A stretch of 53,140 bases of DNA from an uncultured Prevotella sp. (GTDB taxonomy: Bacteria; Bacteroidota; Bacteroidia; Bacteroidales; Bacteroidaceae): NCBI GenBank assembly GCA_945830345.1, contig CALZYS010000003.1:1-53140 (forward strand), in the 5' to 3' direction. Positions 37,869 through 45,881 of the stretch are shown here, piece after piece; position 1 is the stretch's first letter; every line of letters begins with the position of its first letter. The notes beneath the pieces were generated by a model. The model saw only the letters and a program-made list of their open reading frames with translations, was not told where the DNA came from and ran no database searches. The translations under genes and the position numbers were made by a program.

Positions 37869-38036
37869 ATGCCCTATTCACTTGCTAAGTGAATGCCCTA
37901 TTCAGTTGACGAGTGAATGCCCTATTCAGTTGACAAGTGAATGCCCTATTCAGTTGACAAGTGAATGCCCTATCGTAATAACATAAGGATGCCCTATCGT
38001 AATAACATAAGGATGCCCTATCGTAATAACATAAAG
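37869..38036 (+). repeat. Tandem array of seven 24-bp units, each beginning ATGCCCTAT
   Basis: Units at 37869, 37893, 37917, 37941 (ATGCCCTATTCA...TGA; 7-aa micro-ORFs) and 37965, 37989, 38013 (ATGCCCTATCGTAATAACATA(A)(G/A)G, open into one ORF to 38159). Confidence 0.95.
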
Positions 38037-38078
38037 ATAGCAATTACTCAAATACTTGATGTATATACATCACTATTT

Positions 38079-38174
38079 CGCCGATATAGGGTCTTACCTC
38101 GTGTAAGACCGCAACCCTATTTGTGGTGGTTTTGCGGAGGACGGTCTTACACGAGGTAAGACCCTACAACGGCG
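38079..38174. repeat. Nested inverted-repeat element
   Basis: Perfect 24-bp inverted arms AGGGTCTTACCTCGTGTAAGACCG (38088-38111) and CGGTCTTACACGAGGTAAGACCCT (38142-38165); outer CGCCG/CGGCG (38079-38083/38170-38174); each arm is itself GGTCTTAC-N5-GTAAGACC. Confidence 0.93.
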
Positions 38175-38209
38175 GAAACTCGGCTAATTATACTTGCGAA
38201 AGTTGAGTT

Positions 38210-38338
38210 AATGACCAAACTTTTTCTGCAAATTCTACTAAAAGCATATATAAATTAGATAAAATAACGACCGGGGCTGTCGCTTTTGTTGCGAAGCCCT
38301 GGTCGAGAGAATATAGAATCTTATTGTATATCTGAAAT
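38210..38338 (-). repeat. Direct repeat copy 1 (terminator module), follows the AbiE-like relic
   Basis: aatgaccaaactttttctgcaaattctactaaaagcatatataaattagataaaataacgaccggggctgtcgcttttgttgcgaagccctggtcg...; near-identical to 38722-38847. Confidence 0.92.
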
Positions 38339-38652
38339 GTTATGGAATCGTGCTTCAAGTTCTTCCATTCTTTTCATTAGAACAGAAAAATCTAATGAAT
38401 CCCCATAAATAAAACTCTTCCTCATTTCACTATAGTCAGCTTCGTAACTTGACAGAAGAGCTTCGCTTAGAACAATCTGAATGTTATGTCGCCTTTAGAT
38501 ATTCTGGATATAATTCCCTCTTTCTCGAATATCGCCATTAGTTTTGTTACATATTCCACATCATATTGCGGAAAGGAAGATACAAAGAAGACCTCCCCAA
38601 ATTTGCTATGTAATATTTTGCTCTTAATCTTTTTTACAACAGCTTCTTGCAT
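38321..38652 (-). pseudogene. Probable AbiEi (antitoxin) N-terminus / AbiEii (nucleotidyltransferase toxin) C-terminus deletion relic
   Basis: ORF 38467..38652 MQEAVVKKIKSKILHSKFGEVFFVSSFPQYDVEYVTKLMAIFEKEGIISRISKGDITFRLF* resembles an AbiEi/DUF6088 winged-helix N-terminus. A different frame continues to a stop at 38321: ...LSEALLSSYEADYSEMRKSFIYGDSLDFSVLMKRMEELEARFHNISDIQ*, resembling an AbiEii C-terminal tail. Confidence 0.55.
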
Positions 38653-38670
38653 AATTTTATTTAAATTTTG

Positions 38671-38707
38671 GTCGGAATCATTGCAAATATTTCCGACTGC
38701 AAAATTA
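38671..38707 (-). promoter_or_regulatory. Promoter/operator of the AbiE-like relic
   Basis: Minus strand TAATTTTG (38707-38700) followed by inverted repeat GTCGGAA/TTCCGAC (38671-38677/38691-38697) before ATG at 38652. Confidence 0.5.
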
Positions 38708-38721
38708 CAGATTTATTTTTA

Positions 38722-38847
38722 AATGACCAAACTTTTTCAGCAAATTCTACTAAAAGCATATATAAATTGGATAAAAAAACGACCGGGGCTGTCGCTTTTG
38801 TTGCGAAGCCCCGGTCGGGAATTGAATATAGTATCTAATGTATGAAA
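38722..38847 (-). terminator. Direct repeat copy 2 with GC hairpin terminator at the 3' end of the SusCD operon
   Basis: GACCGGGGCT-gtcgcttttgttgcga-AGCCCCGGTC hairpin directly after the stop codon of 38848..41019 (-); same module as 38210-38338, offset 512 bp. Confidence 0.8.
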
Positions 38848-41019
38848 TTACTTCATCTGTGCACCAGATACAGAGAAGGTCTTGTCACCCTTAACGATAA
38901 CGATACCGTTGTCGGTGATCACTTTTCTGATGGCAGGAGCAATCTCCTTGGCAGCTGTTGCAGAAGAGATGCCAGTGCCAGGGTTGAAGCCCTTGTAAGT
39001 CATAACCTTAACTGTGCTGATTGCAGTGTCGTAACGATAGAATTTGAATGTCTCACCAGCTACAACAACTTCTGAAGAGGTGCAGTCACCCTTGTCAGGA
39101 CGGTTGTAACCACCAGTCTTGTTAACGATGAAGAAGTTTGGCTTGCTTGCATCGTCAGATGTGTACTTAGGATCGAGGTGCATCTTCAGATAACCATCGC
39201 CGTCAACAGCGCAAACGCCTTCAACCTTAGTGTTAACATCATAATATACCAATCCCTCGAATGGGAATAATGACCAAGCATAGTGGCCGTTGAATACCTT
39301 ATAGAGAGCAGTGTTCTCCTCAGACGGGATAAGCGGGAGGGCGCAAGTTGTTACATCATCAGGACAGAGTACATTCCACTTGGCATTTGCTGTACCGCAA
39401 TCTGTATCAGCGAACAGAGCGTGACCTTCCTTAACCCAAACGTAAGAGTCAGCATTGTCAGCATTGTAAACCTCTTGTGATCCGTCAGCTTTGTAACCAC
39501 GCTTCTCGCTTGACATGATGCGATCCCAGTGTGACTTACCAGCTGCATCAACACACTCTACTACGTTCCAACCATCAAGACCTGCGTTGATTTCCTCAGC
39601 GGTCTTAACATAGTTCTTAACTTCAGCAGTTTCATACTCTGCATTGTTCTGGATTGTGACAACATCAGAAGGAGAATACCAGGGATCTGGGTGCTTGGCA
39701 TCCAAAGAGTAAAGTTCGAGAGTTCCAGGCTCTGTAAATGTTACTTTCTTACCAGAAAGGTCAGTACCCTCATCGATAATAGAACCTGAGGCGTTCTTCA
39801 AAACATAGTGGATAGAAACCTCTGGCTTAAGTAGGGTTTCTGAGTTGTCAACGGTGAGAGTGTATTCCTTGCCATAACCCTCTTCCACGTTTGTAATTGT
39901 AGCTACAGGAGTAGGCATAACAACTTCAACACATTCAACTGCAGTTACAGACTCATCAGAAATGTTTGATTCATCATCTGCAAGTGTTGTCCATACTCTG
40001 AGGTTACCAGACTCTGTACAATAGATAATCTTGCTTCCAAAGTAATCCTGTTCATTAGGCTCGAAATCGCGGGTGTCATTAGCTGTCCAGTATTCAGCTG
40101 TGTATTCCTCGCCGTTAGCGTAAGACTCGCCGTTTACGTAATCGTAAGCATCACCAAGCTGTACCCAGTGGAGCACTTCGCCTTCAGCAAAGTTTACATA
40201 GTATGCACGCTGTGTACCGATAACTGCCAATGGGTCAACAGAAGGAGTACCTGCGAATGGACCTTCTACCGCAGTTGAAAGACCAATGTTGGAGAGTTGG
40301 TGAACTGATGTTCCGTTCATTGAGAAAACAAAGATACCAGCACGGTCCTCTTCGCAAACATAGTTGTGAACACCAGTTGCGAGTACATTGTCTTCCTCGT
40401 CTGCAATGGTGTAAGTGGCGGTCTTGTTGACTACGTTAATCACACAAGCAAACTTGTAGGTCTTTTGGCTCTGGAGAACGAGAGTTTCCTCGGTTGTCTG
40501 AGTCCAATCATTATTGGCTGTAGGATTCTCGTTAATCCAAATAGTAAATTCGCCATTGGCAGCTGTAGGAGCTACACCTACTCTCCAGCGGAAGAAGTAG
40601 TCCTCGCCCTCAGCACTGTTAAACCAACGATTGTTGTGTGTAGAAACACGTTTGTCGCTTGAAGTACAAGCACCAACTGGCAGAAGCACGAACTCCATAT
40701 CAGCACGAGCAGCCATGCTCGACATATTCAAGTTCATTGTGAACTTGTATTCGTTGTTAGGCAGAGTGCTAAGATCCTGCATCTTTGTCCACGCATCCTC
40801 ATTCCAAAAATAGTTGAGCATACGTCCACCGTTCTTTTTGTTGTAAGCCTGAAGGTAGTCCTTACCAGGAGTTCCTACGAAGTTGCCTGCGTCCTGGATA
40901 ACCCAGCCGTCAGCCATCTTGTCAGTTGGAATGGAGAAGAAGAACTTGTCCATCAACTGTGCTTTTGCCATCGTGCAACAGATGAGCATAAGCAATGAAA
41001 TTAATGTAAACTTTTTCAT
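38848..41019 (-). CDS. Secreted protein of unknown function in SusE/SGBP position
   Basis: 723 aa, signal peptide without a clear lipobox (LISLLMLICCTMAKAQ), beta-rich, tail GISSATAAKEIAPAIRKVITDNGIVIVKGDKTFSVSGAQMK; last gene of the SusCD operon. Confidence 0.7.
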   Translation of the reverse strand: MKKFTLISLLMLICCTMAKAQLMDKFFFSIPTDKMADGWVIQDAGNFVGTPGKDYLQAYNKKNGGRMLNYFWNEDAWTKMQDLSTLPNNEYKFTMNLNMSSMAARADMEFVLLPVGACTSSDKRVSTHNNRWFNSAEGEDYFFRWRVGVAPTAANGEFTIWINENPTANNDWTQTTEETLVLQSQKTYKFACVINVVNKTATYTIADEEDNVLATGVHNYVCEEDRAGIFVFSMNGTSVHQLSNIGLSTAVEGPFAGTPSVDPLAVIGTQRAYYVNFAEGEVLHWVQLGDAYDYVNGESYANGEEYTAEYWTANDTRDFEPNEQDYFGSKIIYCTESGNLRVWTTLADDESNISDESVTAVECVEVVMPTPVATITNVEEGYGKEYTLTVDNSETLLKPEVSIHYVLKNASGSIIDEGTDLSGKKVTFTEPGTLELYSLDAKHPDPWYSPSDVVTIQNNAEYETAEVKNYVKTAEEINAGLDGWNVVECVDAAGKSHWDRIMSSEKRGYKADGSQEVYNADNADSYVWVKEGHALFADTDCGTANAKWNVLCPDDVTTCALPLIPSEENTALYKVFNGHYAWSLFPFEGLVYYDVNTKVEGVCAVDGDGYLKMHLDPKYTSDDASKPNFFIVNKTGGYNRPDKGDCTSSEVVVAGETFKFYRYDTAISTVKVMTYKGFNPGTGISSATAAKEIAPAIRKVITDNGIVIVKGDKTFSVSGAQMK

Positions 41020-41133
41020 TGTTAAAAATTTTTTAGTTAATATTAAATGAATTATTAATTATTTCGTTTCCAGTCTCCGACAGTGTGCTTGCGCAACACT
41101 GTCATTGACTGGCTTTACGGAATCTGTTATTTA

Positions 41134-42960
41134 TCACCAACCCTCATTCTGGGTGATGGCATTACCCGACTTCATAATCTCGGTCTGCGAGAATGGGAAG
41201 AAATTCCACTTGCTCTGCCACTGACCGTCACCACGAGTCACTGCCACCTTATTATAAGAGAAGGTACCATCTTCGTTCTTGGTGATTTCCATACGGTGAA
41301 TCTTCATGAACTTGTCACCATCCTCCATCCAACGACGAATGTCATAGAAGCGGTGACCCTCGAAGGCGAGTTCCACACGACGCTCGTTCTTATACTTAGC
41401 CCAGAACTCGTCGTTGCTCATGCCTAATGCAAACTCAGGCATGCCTGAGCGAGTGCGAGTCATGCTTGCCATCTTGGCGGCTGTCTGCGATGCGGGAACA
41501 GAGATTGTCTGCTGTTTGCCTTCAGAGTCCTTGTATGTCACGCTACCGCTTGCGTCAGCGGCATTACCGTTGCCTTCAGCCTTGAAATACTGGTAGAGAG
41601 CCTCGGCATAGTTGAGATACATACCGCCCATACGGAAGGTAAGCCATCCGTGGGGAGAAGTAGTTACGGAAACACTTGAGCGGGCACGAAGAATCTGGTT
41701 AGGATTACAGAACTTCTTCAGATAGTAGCTCGTGGTTGTGGCGTATGACTTACCGGCAGCGTTACCCGTGCGTGAGTGATAACCGCCGATATAGGTCTCG
41801 AGCACAGGGTGCTCGCTGTTGTAATCCGCAAGGTCGTTAGGCCAAGCCTCGCCGTTGGTCACAACAGTCTTTGCGAGACGTGCGTCGCGGTTGGCGTAGG
41901 GATTTGCTGCGTCATAGAGGTCACTCTCAGCAATGCTCTTGCCGTCGGTGCATTCAAAGGCATCAACAAGATCTTGTGTTGGACAGTTGCCGCCCTGGCC
42001 AGAGGAATAACCTACTGGGAAGTTGTAGCCCTCGAAGGTGTTGGCAGATGCCGTACGGCGGGCGAAGATAATCTCCTTGGTGCTCTCTGCGTTTGAATAG
42101 TATTCAGTGTCCCAAAGCTTTTCTATATCAGATGCCAATCCAAGTCCCTTGGCCTCGGCAGCGTCGATAAGCTCCTTGTTGGCTGCCACTGCCTGTGCCC
42201 ACAGCTCCTTCTTCTCATCGGCACTCTTGCCCTGAGTGAAGAGAGGAGAAGCATGATAGAGGGCTGCCTGAGCCTTCAGTGCGAGCACTGCATACTTGTT
42301 GGCGCGACCTGTCTCGGCCTTGGCAAGGATGTGCTCCTTGTCGGCAGAGTAGTCCTCGATAATCTTGTCCTTTATACTGTCGCACTCGCTTGCTATGAAT
42401 GCGAAGATGTCATCTGCACTTGTACGTGGGAGAGCAGTCTCTTCTGTACCTGTGGTGTTGTGGTCCTTGAAAGGCACACCACCATACTGTCTTACGAGAG
42501 TGAAGTAGAAATAAGCACGTGCCCAACGAGCCTCATACACATAATTCTGATACAGATACATCTGCTTCTCATAGTCGAGGTTAAGTTTGAACTGCTCGAA
42601 GTCGAGGTTCGACCAGTTGTCGATTACTTCGTTGCAGTATGTGATGCCCTCGTATGCCGATGTCCAAATGGTCTGATGTGGATTAGCAGGACTCCAGTTG
42701 CCGTTGTAGAAGTCCTCTATAGAGTTGCCGTCATGACTGTACTCCGACTCGTCGGTAGCTGACGAGAGCATGGCTCCCGAGAGGTTGCCCCAGTCAGTGT
42801 CGATATCATTGTAGATCATTGTCATGAGACCTCCTACATAAGCGAATGAACGCTCTATGTATTCCTTGTCGTAGGCTGTGTATTCATTGTAGTCCATATT
42901 ACATGATGACAATGCTACGGCAGCCATTGCAAAGCCTAAAATATTCTTTTTCAATTTCAT
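41134..42960 (-). CDS. SusD/RagB-family outer-membrane lipoprotein (second pair)
   Basis: Likely start at M5 (MKLKKNILGFAMAAVALSSCNMDYNEY, lipobox); RWARAYFYFTLVRQYGGVPF; LAFEGHRFYDIRRWMEDGDKFM. Confidence 0.9.
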   Translation of the reverse strand: MKLKKNILGFAMAAVALSSCNMDYNEYTAYDKEYIERSFAYVGGLMTMIYNDIDTDWGNLSGAMLSSATDESEYSHDGNSIEDFYNGNWSPANPHQTIWTSAYEGITYCNEVIDNWSNLDFEQFKLNLDYEKQMYLYQNYVYEARWARAYFYFTLVRQYGGVPFKDHNTTGTEETALPRTSADDIFAFIASECDSIKDKIIEDYSADKEHILAKAETGRANKYAVLALKAQAALYHASPLFTQGKSADEKKELWAQAVAANKELIDAAEAKGLGLASDIEKLWDTEYYSNAESTKEIIFARRTASANTFEGYNFPVGYSSGQGGNCPTQDLVDAFECTDGKSIAESDLYDAANPYANRDARLAKTVVTNGEAWPNDLADYNSEHPVLETYIGGYHSRTGNAAGKSYATTTSYYLKKFCNPNQILRARSSVSVTTSPHGWLTFRMGGMYLNYAEALYQYFKAEGNGNAADASGSVTYKDSEGKQQTISVPASQTAAKMASMTRTRSGMPEFALGMSNDEFWAKYKNERRVELAFEGHRFYDIRRWMEDGDKFMKIHRMEITKNEDGTFSYNKVAVTRGDGQWQSKWNFFPFSQTEIMKSGNAITQNEGW

Positions 42961-42982
42961 ATTCGTAATCATTTTAAAAGGT

Positions 42983-45859
42983 TTAGAATGTTACAGCTGC
43001 ACCAATCTGGAAACTTCTTGTCAATGGCTGTGTCACGCCGTAGGATGCAGCGTCAGCCTCGTCAAGGTTGTCGATAGTGAAGAGGTCAGTGCCACGCAAG
43101 TAGAGCTTGATGTTGTTGACAACACTGAGCTTGCTTACCAATGTCTTAGGAAGGTGGTAGTAGAGTTCCACATAGCGGAGCTTCAGATAGCTGCGGTCGA
43201 ACATGTTCAGCGTGCTGTTGAGGTCGTTGTTGGCATTGCTTGTTGTTGAGAGACGTGGGAAGAGAGCGTTCTCAGTGTTTCCACGTTCTGCCGACCAAGA
43301 GTTGTCGTAGAGATACTGCGACAGTGTGTTTGTTGCCACTGCCGAGCGATAGAGTCCGTTGGTGGTCATGAAACCAGTCCACTTACCCACACCCTGGAAC
43401 ATTGCATTGATACCCAAGCCCTTGTACTCAGCACCGAGGTGGAAGTTGTAGTAGAGGTCGGGAGCTGTAGTGCTGTAACCGATAGCCTTGCGGTCGTTGG
43501 CATCAATAATTCCGTCGTCGGTGAGATCGACATACTTTACGTCACCGGGATATACCGTTGTAAACGACTGCACGGGATAGCCTTTCTGCTGCATTTCGGC
43601 AGTAGAGATGATTCCGTCGCCGTCGATGTCGTCACTCTTCTGGAAGAATCCGTTGGCTACATAACCGAAAGCCTGTCCGTAGCGTTCGCCGGTTGAGGAT
43701 GTGTTGGCATATAGCTGTGGAGCTTCAGCCTGTTCCTTCACAATGCTCTTGTTGAGTGTGAGTGATGCACCAACGTTAATGACGAGATCCTTATTTATCG
43801 TCTTACTGTAGTCAGCCGAGATGTCAAAACCCTTGGAATTGACAATACCCACGTTCTCGTATGGAGCGGTCAGACCGAACACGCTGTTGTAGCTTCCAGC
43901 TGTTGAGCACCAGATGTCATAGCGGTGCTGATAGTAGTAGTCAACTGAGAGGTTGAGACTGCCGAAGAGAGTGGCGTCGATACCGATGTTGAACTTGTTG
44001 GTACGCTCACGTCCAAGCGACTGGGTCTTTGCTGTTGAGAGATAAGTGTTACCCCACTGTGTACCAGTGTATGTAGCATCGAAGGGATAAGACGTTCCGT
44101 TCATAAGATAGAACTGGTCGTAGTATGTCCACACGCTGCTTCCTGGCAGAACATCGAGCGACTGGTTGCCCCATGAAGCGCGGAGCTTGAGGAAATTCAC
44201 CCACTTGACATCTTTCATAAACTCCTCGTTGGAAATGTTCCATGCTGCAGATACATTGGGAGAGAATGCCCATTTGCTCCCAGGAGCAAGACGGCTTGAG
44301 CCTGACTCCACGAGAGCCACGTCGAGCAGGTATTTCTTGTCGTAGCCATAGTGTGCAAACAGAGAAGCAGTATGGCGATATACAGTGGTGTTTGTACCAG
44401 TCTGGTCGTTGTATTCGTAGTCATACTTCAACTGTCCATAGACATTGTGCTTTTCAGCAAAAGTCCTGTCATAATAGAGTGAAGCGTTGAAGATGCAGCG
44501 GCGAATCCATGAGTTGTTGCCAGATGCTGTGCCCATGTTAGAGTCTGTACCTTCTACTGAAGAAAGTGAAGCTGCACCGTCGGCTACCACATCACCCGTG
44601 TTAGAAATATCGTAGTAGCTATAGCGATAAGTCTTAGAGTGATCCTCATAGACATTCGACCATGTGTCATATCCAATCTGTCCCCTTGCGCTCAATCCCT
44701 CTGTGATGGACGACAAGTCCTGGTCGAGCACGAGGTCGGCGTAGAGAGCACGCTGGTGATTCTTATAATAGGCTGCGCCCTGGCTCTGTGCCACCGGGTT
44801 GTTGGTGGTATAAACAGGGTTACCTCCCCATACGTCATCCGATACCTTTACAGGGAAGGCATTGGCAGGCAGCTTGTATATCATCGACCAAAGGTCGGCC
44901 TGTGAGCCAGGCTGCGACTGCTCGGTAAGGAGTCCGTAGAGATGAGTGTGCATCTTGGTCTTAGGACCGAGGTCGATGTCCATGTTTGAGCGAAGAGTAC
45001 CACGTGTATATTTGTTCTGGGTGGAATATCCGTCGTTCTCAAAGTTCTTGATGAACCCCTTGTTGGTGAGCAACTGCACGTTGGTGTAGTAACGGAAGTT
45101 CTTTGATCCACCCTTGAACTCAAGATTGAAGCGGTTATTGTGAGAAACATCGCGGAAAGTCTCTTCAGCCCAGTTCACATTGGGATAATAGAGCGGATTT
45201 GTACAGTTCTTGTAAGCATTGATGACGGCATCACTATAAGCCACATTGCCAGTGCTTCCCTGATTGCGGTAAGCCTCATTTACTGCGGATGCGTAGGTGG
45301 CTGCATCCACCATCTTAGGCTTGTTGGTAAGATAAGAGAACACATGGTCGTAGGAGAAGGTGAACGACTTGGTGTTGTATTGTCCGTGCTTGGTGGTAAC
45401 GAGCACCACTCCGTTTGCACCCTTATAACCGTAGAGAGCAGTGGCAGCGGCATCCTTAAGAATCTGCACGCTCTCCACGTCTTCTGCCACCACGTTCTCG
45501 ATGGCACGCTCCACACCATCCACAATAATAAGAGGTGAGCTGCCGCTAAGCGACTGTAGTCCACGGACATAGAAAGTAGGATTCTGCTGATTGTAGATTC
45601 CTGAGCCGTCAAGGGAAATCAATCCTTTGCCCTGTCCGAGAATATTGTTACCGATATTGCGTGCTCCACGCTTGTTGACATCCTTGGTAGTGATGACACC
45701 GACAGATGCCGTTGTCTGCTCACGAGAGAACAGGCGGTTGGCACCGATGTCAACAGTCTGGTCCTTGTATGCCAAGGTATCGACTATCTCTGACTGTGCC
45801 ATTGCAGGCAGGCATGAGCCTGCAAGCAAGGTCAGTATAAATATATTCTTTGTTTTCAT
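42983..45859 (-). CDS. SusC/RagA-family TonB-dependent transporter (second pair), lacking a CarboxypepD_reg-like N-terminal extension
   Basis: NPTFYVRGLQSLSGSSPLIIVDGVERAIENVVAEDVESVQILKDAAATALYGYKGANGVVLVTTKHG; mature N-terminus goes almost directly into the plug. Confidence 0.93.
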   Translation of the reverse strand: MKTKNIFILTLLAGSCLPAMAQSEIVDTLAYKDQTVDIGANRLFSREQTTASVGVITTKDVNKRGARNIGNNILGQGKGLISLDGSGIYNQQNPTFYVRGLQSLSGSSPLIIVDGVERAIENVVAEDVESVQILKDAAATALYGYKGANGVVLVTTKHGQYNTKSFTFSYDHVFSYLTNKPKMVDAATYASAVNEAYRNQGSTGNVAYSDAVINAYKNCTNPLYYPNVNWAEETFRDVSHNNRFNLEFKGGSKNFRYYTNVQLLTNKGFIKNFENDGYSTQNKYTRGTLRSNMDIDLGPKTKMHTHLYGLLTEQSQPGSQADLWSMIYKLPANAFPVKVSDDVWGGNPVYTTNNPVAQSQGAAYYKNHQRALYADLVLDQDLSSITEGLSARGQIGYDTWSNVYEDHSKTYRYSYYDISNTGDVVADGAASLSSVEGTDSNMGTASGNNSWIRRCIFNASLYYDRTFAEKHNVYGQLKYDYEYNDQTGTNTTVYRHTASLFAHYGYDKKYLLDVALVESGSSRLAPGSKWAFSPNVSAAWNISNEEFMKDVKWVNFLKLRASWGNQSLDVLPGSSVWTYYDQFYLMNGTSYPFDATYTGTQWGNTYLSTAKTQSLGRERTNKFNIGIDATLFGSLNLSVDYYYQHRYDIWCSTAGSYNSVFGLTAPYENVGIVNSKGFDISADYSKTINKDLVINVGASLTLNKSIVKEQAEAPQLYANTSSTGERYGQAFGYVANGFFQKSDDIDGDGIISTAEMQQKGYPVQSFTTVYPGDVKYVDLTDDGIIDANDRKAIGYSTTAPDLYYNFHLGAEYKGLGINAMFQGVGKWTGFMTTNGLYRSAVATNTLSQYLYDNSWSAERGNTENALFPRLSTTSNANNDLNSTLNMFDRSYLKLRYVELYYHLPKTLVSKLSVVNNIKLYLRGTDLFTIDNLDEADAASYGVTQPLTRSFQIGAAVTF

Positions 45860-45881
45860 ATTACAACTTCATTTTATGTTA

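Noticed and set aside
37869-38036. CRISPR array
   Set aside because: 24-bp units are directly contiguous, with no unique spacers of typical length and no cas genes in the window.
37965-38159. 64-aa ORF MPYRNNIR... as a normal protein gene
   Set aside because: It consists of three repeat units followed by translation through the nested hairpin; low-complexity and likely not a folded protein. Kept only as part of the repeat finding.
38079-38174. Retron msr/msd or DGR element
   Set aside because: No reverse transcriptase or template/variable repeat pair in the window.
38079-38174. Simple intrinsic terminator
   Set aside because: No U-tract follows either arm, and the nested self-complementary arms go beyond a normal terminator.
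42983-45859. SusC2 as a truncated pseudogene
   Set aside because: Signal peptide, plug and full barrel end (RSFQIGAAVTF) are present; it lacks only the optional N-terminal extension.
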